Assembly: GCF_007830295.1 (NCBI RefSeq)
Contig: NZ_VLKC01000002.1
Coordinates: forward strand, 2,700,204-2,764,203
Origin: Sporomusa sp. KB1
GTDB taxonomy: Bacteria; Bacillota; Negativicutes; Sporomusales; Sporomusaceae
Direction: 5' to 3'
Length of the DNA: 64,000 bases
Made by a program: the position numbers and the translations under genes. How positions within the stretch are numbered: position 1 is the first letter of the stretch; every line of letters starts with the position of its first letter. Positions 37,051 through 43,137 of this stretch are shown here, one piece after another. Below the pieces are notes generated by a model. It searched no databases. It was not told where the DNA came from and was given only the letters and a program-made list of their open reading frames with translations.

Positions 37051-37125
37051 GGGGCATTAGCTCAGCGGGAGAGCGCTTGATTCACATTCAAGAGGTCACT
37101 GGTTCGAAACCAGTATGCCCCACCA
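37051..37125 (+). tRNA. tRNA-Val (anticodon CAC)
   Basis: A complete 75-nt cloverleaf is visible. The acceptor arms GGGGCAT (37051-37057) and ATGCCCC (37115-37121) are followed by discriminator A and an encoded CCA. The anticodon stem CTTGA/TCAAG encloses the loop TTCACAT, giving anticodon CAC at 37083-37085. The T loop is GGTTCGAAACC. It is the only tRNA in the window. Confidence 0.96.
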
Positions 37126-37137
37126 GGAAATTCAAGG

Positions 37138-37168
37138 CTTTGCGGGCTTTCACCGCAGGGTCTTTTTT
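37138..37168 (+). terminator. Terminator of tRNA-Val
   Basis: An 8-bp stem with two G-U pairs (37138-37145 with 37153-37160) is followed by TCTTTTTTG. Confidence 0.75.
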
Positions 37169-37213
37169 GTTTTTATGCTTAAGTTTATGCTTACAGGATT
37201 TAGAGGTAGAATT

Positions 37214-37384
37214 TTATGTTACACTCTTTGCCTGTATCCACTTCAGCAAAAGCTGCTCCTCGACTCTCCAAGCCCTGCCGATTTTCACTTTAGGGAAACC
37301 TTCGCCGTGAATTAAGTTGTATGCGGTAGGCTTTGATACTCTCAATATTTCGGTTACTTCTTCAATTGTTAATAGTTTTATCAT
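37214..37384 (-). CDS. Excisionase-family helix-turn-helix protein
   Basis: The start ATG 37384 (aaggagc upstream) gives 56 residues; a longer open frame to 37492 runs into the adjacent repeat and lacks a ribosome site. The protein is a single winged-HTH of the MerR/excisionase type (LLTIEEVTEILRVSKPTAYN, ending with GRAWRVEEQLLLKWIQAK). Such proteins direct excision of integrated elements or act as small regulators. It sits 89 bp from the tRNA-Val 3' end, a common integration site, but no integrase gene is next to it. It may be a relic of a lost mobile element. Confidence 0.75.
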   Translation of the reverse strand: MIKLLTIEEVTEILRVSKPTAYNLIHGEGFPKVKIGRAWRVEEQLLLKWIQAKSVT

Positions 37385-37447
37385 TATACATGCTCCTTCA
37401 ATGTTATTGTTTAATACGCGTTTGAACATAAAAAAGAGACCCGTAAC

Positions 37448-37549
37448 GGGACTGGGGGACAGGTGTACTGTCCCAGAAGTTAGTAATAACATCTTGTGAT
37501 AACTATAACTGGCCTTACAGAAGTTTTTTGGGACAGATTACCTGTCCCC
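37448..37549 (+). repeat. ~102-bp MITE/REP-like repeat, copy 1
   Basis: This segment is nearly identical to 40020-40121 (one extra T and one substitution) in the same orientation. Each end holds its own inverted repeat, GGGACA...TGTCCC at the 5' end and GGGACAG...CTGTCCC at the 3' end. It ends inside the truncated EamA gene. No open frame is inside. Confidence 0.85.
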
Positions 37550-37756
37550 TTGTCCCTCGAAAATCGTGTAATCCCAGCTAAAGGAGGGTTGGGTGCCCCA
37601 CATTGAGCCAATGACAATGGGAATATACACTATAGAGGCGGTTGCATTGAATAGCCAAACAAAAATTACCCCGCCACACGCCTTCTTTGAGATAAAATTC
37701 CAGGAATCATGGAAGAAGGCAGCACAAAGAAGAAGTAGTAAAGCCAGTTCGGTCAT
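37550..37756 (-). pseudogene. EamA/DMT-family transporter, 5' fragment cut by repeat copy 1
   Basis: The frame starts at ATG 37756 and encodes about 69 residues matching the N-terminus of a drug/metabolite (EamA) transporter: TELALLLLLCAAFFHDSWNF and a second hydrophobic segment VIFVWLFNATASIVYIPIVI. It then runs into the repeat and stops at 37538. Full-length members have about 280-300 residues and ten helices, so at least three quarters of the gene are missing. The gene starts 0-1 bp after the dehydrogenase stop and was probably part of the same operon at its source. Confidence 0.75.
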
Positions 37757-38704
37757 CTATAATAACTGATTGAGCTTGCTTTCAGGCTCTTCACCATTCT
37801 CTACACGTTTTATATTATTCACAAAGAAATCATATCTTTTTTTATGGAATTTGCGACCGTCAGGCATGCCTGCCGTATGGGGAGTAAGTATCACATTACC
37901 CAGACTCCGGAGCTCACTGTCAGTTGGCAGCGGTTCAGATTCAAACACATCCAGGCATGCACCGGCAATATCCCTGTTTTTTAAGGCATCGATCAAGTCG
38001 CTTTGATGGACAATCCCGCCGCGGGCTGTATTGATAAACAGTGCGGTATTCTTCATTTTCTGGAATATCTCTTTGTTGATCAGCTGTTTGGTTTGCTGAT
38101 TCAGAGGGATATGTACACTTACGATGTCCGATGTACTTACAAGAGTATCGAAATCCACCATTTTCACAAAATCGTCTGACTGTACAACGGCATTTCTCGC
38201 ATAAGTCAGCACATTCATATCAAAAACCCTGCAAAACTCCGCTACTTTCTTACCGATAGCGCCGAAGCCGATAATTCCAATCGTTTTTCCCTGTAATTCA
38301 CTCCCTGTATAGTCCAATTGATTTTCATCCATCCTGTTTTTCATGAAAGAATCAAAAAAGGGTATATTTTTGTAATAAGACAATATCAGTGCCATGACAT
38401 GCTCGGCTACTGCCTGTGCATTCACTCCTGCTGCATTGGCTACCCAAATGCCGCGTTGCGTACAGGCATCAATATTTACATTATCAAATCCTGCACCTGT
38501 CTGTACCAGCTTTAAATTTTTTGCGCTAGAAAGCAGGCTGTCGTCCACTTTAATATGTTCTGGTATGATTACCTGGCAATCTTCCATATGATGTAGCATT
38601 TCTTTTCCGGGCGGGACAATGACAATGTCCCAGCCTTCCGGAAAATGCCTGGAAATATTGGATTTTGCGATCTCGCTAAAATAGCCGACGATGAGAATCT
38701 TCAT
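37757..38704 (-). CDS. D-isomer-specific 2-hydroxyacid dehydrogenase (NAD-dependent)
   Basis: The 315-residue protein has the catalytic-domain N-terminus, the Rossmann motif GFGAIGKKV (about residues 146-154) and the family's catalytic residues Arg (FINTARGG), Glu (DVFESEPLP) and His (LTPHTAGMPD). It resembles phosphoglycerate/hydroxypyruvate dehydrogenases of short type without an ACT domain. It reduces or oxidises a 2-keto/2-hydroxy acid with NAD(P). It lies in the repeat-bounded segment between pta and the truncated transporter, which suggests a small acid-degrading operon. The substrate is unknown. Confidence 0.88.
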   Translation of the reverse strand: MKILIVGYFSEIAKSNISRHFPEGWDIVIVPPGKEMLHHMEDCQVIIPEHIKVDDSLLSSAKNLKLVQTGAGFDNVNIDACTQRGIWVANAAGVNAQAVAEHVMALILSYYKNIPFFDSFMKNRMDENQLDYTGSELQGKTIGIIGFGAIGKKVAEFCRVFDMNVLTYARNAVVQSDDFVKMVDFDTLVSTSDIVSVHIPLNQQTKQLINKEIFQKMKNTALFINTARGGIVHQSDLIDALKNRDIAGACLDVFESEPLPTDSELRSLGNVILTPHTAGMPDGRKFHKKRYDFFVNNIKRVENGEEPESKLNQLL

Positions 38705-38767
38705 TGCTTAACCACCTTTCATGCTCTATACCATGCTTCGAAGAAAAACCGGTTGATGCTTGGAAAT

Positions 38768-39742
38768 TCACCTTTTTAAAGCAGCAGTAATAATTGCCAT
38801 ATTATACACTTCATCTGCATTGCAACCTCTGGAAAGGTCATTGATCGGTGCATTTAGCCCCTGCAGGATCGGACCATATGCCTCAAAGCTTCCAAAACGC
38901 TGAGCTATCTTATAACCAATATTACCGGCATTAATATCTGGGAATATGAAAGTGTTCGCTTCCCCAGCGACAGGAGAGTGTGACGCTTTTATTTTTGCAA
39001 CCTCTTTGGAAAACGCGGCATCAAACTGCATTTCTCCGTCAATGGGAAAATCAAGATTCATACTTTTTAATTTTGTGGTTGTATTTCGCATTTTATCAAC
39101 CGTTTCTCCTGTGCCAGAGCCGAACGTACTATAAGATAATAATGCAACTTTTGGCTCTATGGAAAAGACTTTTGCTGTTCTTGCCGTTTCAATAGCAATC
39201 TCGACAAGTTCATCCTCACTTGGGTTTAAGTTGATAGCACAATCGGCCATGGCGTATTTTTCCTCAACATTCGCTATTTTGCGATAGAGAATGAAGCTGC
39301 TGGAAACAATTTTATTTCCAGGTGATGTTTTAACAATTTGCAGTGCCGGGCGAACGGTGTCGGCAGTAGAATAGGTTGCGCCACCTAAAAGGCCGTCAGC
39401 ATAACCCGTTTTTACAAGCATTGTACCGAAATAATTCGTTTTCAGCAAAGACTCGCGGCAAGTGGACTCATCCATTTTTCCTTTTCTCAGTTCAACCATC
39501 GCTGCAACCATAGATTCTAGAGCCGGATAGGTTTTAGGATCTATGATTTCAATTTCATTTGTAAGAAAACCATATTTTTGCGATACCCTACGGATTTCTT
39601 CTGGATTGCCTAACAGTATCGGTTCGAGGATCTGCTCTTTTTTCAACCGGCTTGCCGCCTCAAGAATTCTTGGATCGGAGCCTTCCGTAAATACTAGCTT
39701 TTGCTGTGTGGTTTTCAATTTTTCAATCATATTTGCAAACAT
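38768..39742 (-). CDS. pta: Phosphate acetyltransferase (phosphotransacetylase)
   Basis: The start is ATG 39742 (ggagggg upstream); the TTG/ATG region to 39757 overlaps that site. The 324-residue product is the short, single-domain Pta type, with TEGSDPRILEAASRLKKEQI, GLLGGATYSTADTVRPALQI, FPDINAGNIGYKIAQRFG and the C-terminal GPILQGLNAPINDLSRGC. It interconverts acetyl-CoA and acetyl phosphate (a phosphobutyryltransferase is less likely given the motifs). In this setting, next to a 2-hydroxyacid dehydrogenase and a LysR remnant, it may be the dedicated Pta of a small degradation operon rather than the housekeeping gene. Confidence 0.9.
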   Translation of the reverse strand: MFANMIEKLKTTQQKLVFTEGSDPRILEAASRLKKEQILEPILLGNPEEIRRVSQKYGFLTNEIEIIDPKTYPALESMVAAMVELRKGKMDESTCRESLLKTNYFGTMLVKTGYADGLLGGATYSTADTVRPALQIVKTSPGNKIVSSSFILYRKIANVEEKYAMADCAINLNPSEDELVEIAIETARTAKVFSIEPKVALLSYSTFGSGTGETVDKMRNTTTKLKSMNLDFPIDGEMQFDAAFSKEVAKIKASHSPVAGEANTFIFPDINAGNIGYKIAQRFGSFEAYGPILQGLNAPINDLSRGCNADEVYNMAIITAALKR

Positions 39743-39763
39743 TGTATGCCCCTCCATTTTTAC

Positions 39764-39791
39764 TTATTGGTCTTTAGCTATGGACCAATAA
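39764..39791. promoter_or_regulatory. Inverted repeat upstream of pta
   Basis: TTATTGGTC (39764-39772) and GACCAATAA (39783-39791) form a perfect 9-bp repeat with a 10-bp spacer, 22 bp before the pta start. It could be the operator of the divergent LysR regulator or an mRNA hairpin. Confidence 0.4.
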
Positions 39792-39903
39792 ATATTTGAC
39801 CATCGTCGCTATTAATGATAATTTTAAACATATAGAATGATGTTGTAAAACTCAAATATTTTGTGAACTATATTAATTATTTCTATATATCGAGAGGCGT
39901 TCT

Positions 39904-40071
39904 ATGTATTTTCCTGGGATTGAGGCGTTTTTAGCTATCGTGCGGACTGAGAGTATCAGCAAGGCAGCCGAATTGTTGCACTTGTCACAAGCCACTGTAA
40001 GCTATCGGTTAAAAAGGAAGGGACTGGGGGACAGGTGTACTGTCCCAGAAGTTAGTAATAACATCTTGTGA
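39904..40071 (+). pseudogene. LysR-family regulator, HTH fragment cut by repeat copy 2
   Basis: The frame from ATG 39904 encodes the typical LysR helix-turn-helix (EAFLAIVRTESISKAAELLH, then LSQATVSYRLKR) for 39 residues. At 40020 it enters the 102-bp repeat and stops at TGA 40069-40071. The effector domain (about 250 residues) is absent. It is divergent from pta, the standard position for a LysR controlling that operon. The truncation leaves a lone DNA-binding domain, probably nonfunctional. Confidence 0.85.
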
Positions 40072-40121
40072 TAACTATAACTGGCCTTACAGAAGTTTTT
40101 TTGGGACAGATGACCTGTCCC
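40020..40121 (+). repeat. ~102-bp MITE/REP-like repeat, copy 2
   Basis: Same sequence and orientation as 37448-37549, with a T7 instead of T6 run and gatgacc for gattacc. It interrupts the LysR gene. The two copies bracket a 2470-bp segment. Confidence 0.85.
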
Positions 40122-40184
40122 TCTAATTAGCGTAACAGGTTGTCGAGGAGCGGTTAGCCACTTCCTTTTTAGCAAGGAGGTGGT

Positions 40185-40262
40185 ATGATGACAATGTTTG
40201 AGGCAATGTATCTCATGATTGCATTTGCAACACTCGTTGTTTTGATCATAAAAAAGAAATAA
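40185..40262 (+). CDS. Putative holin-like/type I toxin peptide
   Basis: A 25-residue hydrophobic peptide is encoded (TMFEAMYLMIAFATLVVLII followed by three Lys residues around a Lys-rich tail). The strong ribosome site aaggagg lies 4 nt before ATG 40185; ATG 40188 is also possible. One membrane helix and a basic C-terminus match the 'putative holin-like toxin' family of Firmicutes (TxpA/BsrE-like). The flanking complementary RNA segments support a type I toxin. The antitoxin RNA would be expected on the opposite strand over the 3' part, but I cannot prove its promoter. Confidence 0.75.
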   Translation: MMTMFEAMYLMIAFATLVVLIIKKK

Positions 40263-40341
40263 CCGCCCCTGGACAAGGTTCGCGGTTATTTCTTAATAAC
40301 TCCTACTTTAGGCTAACCATTCGGTTAGACAACCTGTGGGT

Positions 40342-40380
40342 CTGGCGTGTTGGAGCACGTCAGTCCTTTTCTTCTTTTTA
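40342..40380 (+). terminator. Terminator of the toxin transcript
   Basis: An 8-bp stem (40342-40349 with 40356-40363, one G-U) is followed by a T/C-rich run ending TTTTTA. Confidence 0.7.
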
Positions 40381-40519
40381 TACCCAGTGCATGAAAAATA
40401 TGTAACTAATTAGAAAAATCATCGTTTTCTTGTAGGAAACCAATCTTTTTTCCTTCATATACTTGCAATCTATGTAAAAGAGTACTAATATTAGTAATAG
40501 GTGGAAATTAAAAAGTAAA

Positions 40520-40607
40520 GTCGCCGTGTCCCATAGGTGCGGGAACACCTATAGGCACGAGCAGGTGAAGACGCACCTACACGTAACAGTGAACTGTCCA
40601 CGACGAC
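40520..40607. ncRNA. Candidate structured RNA with closing stem and three hairpins
   Basis: GTCGCCGTG (40520-40528) pairs with CACGACGAC (40599-40607) with one mismatch. Inside are hairpins 40533-40539/40546-40552, 40563-40567/40574-40578 and 40586-40590/40593-40597. No open frame with a ribosome site overlaps it. The family is not recognised and the strand is undecided. Confidence 0.45.
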
Positions 40608-40719
40608 AATCTTATTATACCCGGTTGTTAGATGAATTACAAGTTTTGACAATTGGAGTGTAATGATTGGCGTGTTAAGGCAGGGGCTGAGCGACTGCAT
40701 GCACTATTCGATGGTATCA

Positions 40720-40900
40720 TATCTTGATACAGGTTTAGCAGGACACGTTGATGGGTTCTGTTATTTGGGTTATTTCCTGTATCTTGATACTGTTGCAATA
40801 ATCGATTTGGATCGCATGTGTAGGGTAGAAATAATCCTGCATATGTGATCCTTTTTAATTTCCTCCTGTAAAATTCCCATTCATGGGAGATTACAGGAGG
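40720..40900. other. Noncoding stretch with a direct repeat and a strong hairpin
   Basis: The 11-mer tatcttgatac occurs at 40720-40730 and again at 40780-40790, exactly 60 bp apart. A long hairpin follows: CCTCCTGTAA (40862-40871) with TTACAGGAGG (40891-40900) plus an inner TCCCAT/ATGGGA stem. The 3' arm contains a ribosome-site-like aggagg that the hairpin would hide. Short open frames here have no ribosome sites, so I see no gene. Confidence 0.5.
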
Positions 40901-40948
40901 GCATAGAAGCCTCCAGATAAAATAAGGAGGGGTGGGTTTAACTGACTT

Positions 40949-41152
40949 ATGAATATCAGATACCTGGATTTTAAGAAACAAGAAACTGAGCTATATGATA
41001 AAATTTGGCAACTATCTGAAGAACTTGATCGGCTGGATAAAGAGGGAAAAGATACAACGGATACTATCCAAAGATTTAGGGAGGTATTGGAAGAATTTTT
41101 GTTATTCAGGCAGCAGGGAGGCAAAGACCTGCTAGTTAAAGTCAAACTCTAA
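40949..41152 (+). CDS. Small coiled-coil hypothetical protein
   Basis: The 67-residue product is strongly charged and helical, with a heptad-like pattern (residues about 8-55, ETELYDKIWQLSEELDRLDK), and resembles no enzyme. A ribosome-site-like aaggagggg lies 17 nt before ATG 40949, which is too far to be ideal. It follows a hairpin and ends before a terminator. It may be a small accessory protein of the island or an unexpressed frame. Confidence 0.45.
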   Translation: MNIRYLDFKKQETELYDKIWQLSEELDRLDKEGKDTTDTIQRFREVLEEFLLFRQQGGKDLLVKVKL

Positions 41153-41183
41153 GAAACAAACTCCCAGTCCCCGCGTTTCTCCG

Positions 41184-41225
41184 TTGGAATAGCCAAAATA
41201 GGAACTTCCATTTTGGCTATTCCAA
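41184..41225. terminator. Bidirectional terminator
   Basis: A perfect 16-bp stem (41184-41199 with 41210-41225) has a 10-nt loop. It lies between the small plus-strand gene and the convergent MFS gene. Confidence 0.85.
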
Positions 41226-41237
41226 TAAGTAGGATAA

Positions 41238-42443
41238 TTACAACGCCTTCGCCGCTGGACTTGCCCCAAGATGTACGGGTTTTGGCAGAAAGAATGAACA
41301 CAACGCTGCCAGTAGTGCAACCGCTGTAAGAAGTTCCATCGTTGCTGGCAAGCCGTGATTATCCGCAAACCCACCAATCAATGGCACAAACATACCACCC
41401 ACACTGAAAGAAAGTCCCAGTGTTACTCCGGATGCAAAACCTATACTGCGTGCTAAATAGCTCTGCCCCAAAACAACGACCGAACTAAACGGTGAAAACA
41501 TAGCAAATCCGATCGGTATCATTAACGCATAACTAATGAACGCATTCGTCGTCTGTGATAATAAACCTACCATCGGTACCAACAGTACATAACTCATTTG
41601 CACCACTTTCAAGTAGCCGATTTTGTCTGCCAACAGTCCGCCAATGAGTGTAGTCACTACACCAAACATAAATAGTAGTGTCAACGCTGAAGCAGCTGCC
41701 GCAGTAGAAAGCCCCGTGACATTTACCAAATACAGCGGAATAAAGCTTCTTAGCCCGCAAATGACAATCGAACTAAAAATAATCAGCAATGTCAATCGCG
41801 CAAAGGATGGCCAATCATTTTTAAGATTGATTTTTGGTTCTGTGACCTTTCCATCTGCCGCTACCTCGGAAACTGAAGTCTGCGCGATATCTGCTTTCAT
41901 TTTCGGAACAATCACCAATAAAATCATTGCCATGATCAATGCCAACAAACAAAATACCGCTGTCCCTTTCATGCCAAATGCCGTAATGGCAGCCACGGCA
42001 ATAATCGGTCCGACAGCAAAACCACCGTTCCCGCCTACAGAAAAAATACTCAAGGCCGTACCTCTTCTTGTTCCGGAAAGTTTATGGATCATACGCGCCG
42101 CTTCAGGATGAAAAATAGCACTGCCGATTCCACTCACCGTTACCACTGCAAAAATAGCCCAATAATTTTCAAAAAGTCCTGCCAACCCCATTGCTGCACC
42201 ACCTAAAAAAATTCCCAGCGGCATAAGCCATGTTTTTGACGTACGATCTGCCAGCCAGCCAAAGGTAGGCTGTACAACGGAAGATAAAAAGCAGGATGCA
42301 AACATCAAACCCGCTACAGCTTGATAATCCATACCATACTGTAAAATAAAAAACGGCAAAATAGCGGGCAATGCCCCCATGCCAATATCGCAGAAAAAGT
42401 GACTTACTGCTACTACATATACATATTTTTGATTCAATTCCAT
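41238..42443 (-). CDS. MFS transporter, fosmidomycin-resistance (Fsr)-like
   Basis: The 401-residue protein has 12 hydrophobic segments and a charged central loop (about residues 185-215). Its pattern matches the Fsr family: VSHFFCDIGMGALPAILPFF at the N-terminus, QPTFGWLADRT, GIGSAIFHPEAARM and SVGGNGGFAVGP. Family members export fosmidomycin and other compounds with protons. A MarR-type regulator lies 20 bp upstream on the same strand, suggesting drug-induced expression of both. Confidence 0.9.
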   Translation of the reverse strand: MELNQKYVYVVAVSHFFCDIGMGALPAILPFFILQYGMDYQAVAGLMFASCFLSSVVQPTFGWLADRTSKTWLMPLGIFLGGAAMGLAGLFENYWAIFAVVTVSGIGSAIFHPEAARMIHKLSGTRRGTALSIFSVGGNGGFAVGPIIAVAAITAFGMKGTAVFCLLALIMAMILLVIVPKMKADIAQTSVSEVAADGKVTEPKINLKNDWPSFARLTLLIIFSSIVICGLRSFIPLYLVNVTGLSTAAAASALTLLFMFGVVTTLIGGLLADKIGYLKVVQMSYVLLVPMVGLLSQTTNAFISYALMIPIGFAMFSPFSSVVVLGQSYLARSIGFASGVTLGLSFSVGGMFVPLIGGFADNHGLPATMELLTAVALLAALCSFFLPKPVHLGASPAAKAL

Positions 42444-42463
42444 ATCCTCCTCTTATGTACTAT

Positions 42464-42922
42464 TTATATTTCTTCAGTTAGTTTTTTATCATACTTCTGG
42501 TTTATATCGTTCAGAAACCGTAAGATAATAGATTGCTCATATTCACTATATGCTGACAAAAGAGCTAATTTTTCTTGCCCCGCTTGATTATGACACTTTT
42601 TATGTTCGATATATACTTTCTGCCCTTGCTCCGTCAGGCAGAAATAAATCTCTTTATTATTCTCTGGCTTTTGATAGCTGTCAATTAATTTTTTGTTTAG
42701 CAATTTCTTACTGATTTTACTTATGGCACCTCGTGTCATACCCATTTCAGCCGCTACTTTCGTGACATTTGCATAATCCATTGAGCCGATCTTATCAATG
42801 CAATGTGCTTCTGCTAAATTAATCCCCACAAAAATATCTTCTCGATGATGCTCAAAAATAGTGGAACGTTCTTGTATTCGGGTAAGTGATCTTATAATTT
42901 TTATTGCATTATCCACATACAT
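42464..42922 (-). CDS. MarR-family transcriptional regulator of the MFS gene
   Basis: The start is ATG 42922 (aaggggga upstream); the open frame extends to 43009 through the operator region without a ribosome site. The 152-residue product has the MarR winged-helix (MDYANVTKVAAEMGMTRGAI, then SKKLLNKKLIDSYQKPENNK as the wing). It shares an operon with the Fsr-like pump and has palindromic operator candidates just upstream of its start. It is probably a self-regulating repressor of the pump. Confidence 0.9.
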   Translation of the reverse strand: MYVDNAIKIIRSLTRIQERSTIFEHHREDIFVGINLAEAHCIDKIGSMDYANVTKVAAEMGMTRGAISKISKKLLNKKLIDSYQKPENNKEIYFCLTEQGQKVYIEHKKCHNQAGQEKLALLSAYSEYEQSIILRFLNDINQKYDKKLTEEI

Positions 42923-42930
42923 TCCCCCTT

Positions 42931-42946
42931 TGTTTCCGCAGAAACA
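42931..42946. promoter_or_regulatory. MarR operator candidate TGTTTC-N4-GAAACA
   Basis: A perfect 6-4-6 palindrome lies 9 bp upstream of the MarR start codon, over its likely 5' UTR. The half-site TGTTT also occurs in the larger repeat at 42957. Confidence 0.55.
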
Positions 42947-42956
42947 ATATAACAAT

Positions 42957-42992
42957 ACCACATTTTTGTTTCTGGGTAAACAAAAATGTGGT
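42957..42992. promoter_or_regulatory. Large inverted repeat upstream of the MarR-MFS operon
   Basis: Perfect 15-bp arms (42957-42971 and 42978-42992) with a 6-bp spacer lie in the promoter region of the MarR gene. They could be a second operator, or a terminator for transcripts arriving from upstream. Confidence 0.6.
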
Positions 42993-43137
42993 TCCCCGGT
43001 GTAGTTCAATCAGGACAAAAGAGTGTTAAGGTGGTAAAAGCGGTATACTAAGCAAAGAATATAAGTTATGATAAGGAAAGTGGTAAAAACTATAAAAACA
43101 TAGGGCAAAAGTTTTGTGGCAGAAGGAGGAGTATATG

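Larger units (their letters stand above)
40135..40380 (+). other. Type I toxin transcript with long-range 5'-3' complementarity
   Basis: The segment acaggttgtc (40135-40144) pairs perfectly with 40328-40337, and ggttagcc (40152-40159) with 40311-40318. The toxin frame lies between them. A hairpin at 40257-40291 overlaps the toxin stop codon, and a terminator ends the unit. Such end-pairing is known to hold type I toxin mRNAs inactive. Confidence 0.6.

Noticed and set aside
37077..37315. Open frames running out of the tRNA-Val gene
   Set aside because: They start within the tRNA and cross its terminator; they overlap the excisionase-like gene on the other strand.
40637..40981. 114-codon minus-strand and 61-codon plus-strand open frames
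   Set aside because: Neither has a ribosome site or family features, and they run through hairpins and direct repeats.
37051..41152. Complete integrative element with att sites
   Set aside because: No integrase gene and no second copy of the tRNA 3' end could be found by eye, so only a relic is claimed.
41623..42111. 162-codon plus-strand open frame inside the Fsr-like MFS gene
   Set aside because: It is antisense to a clear transporter gene; the residue pattern is the usual mirror of hydrophobic codons.
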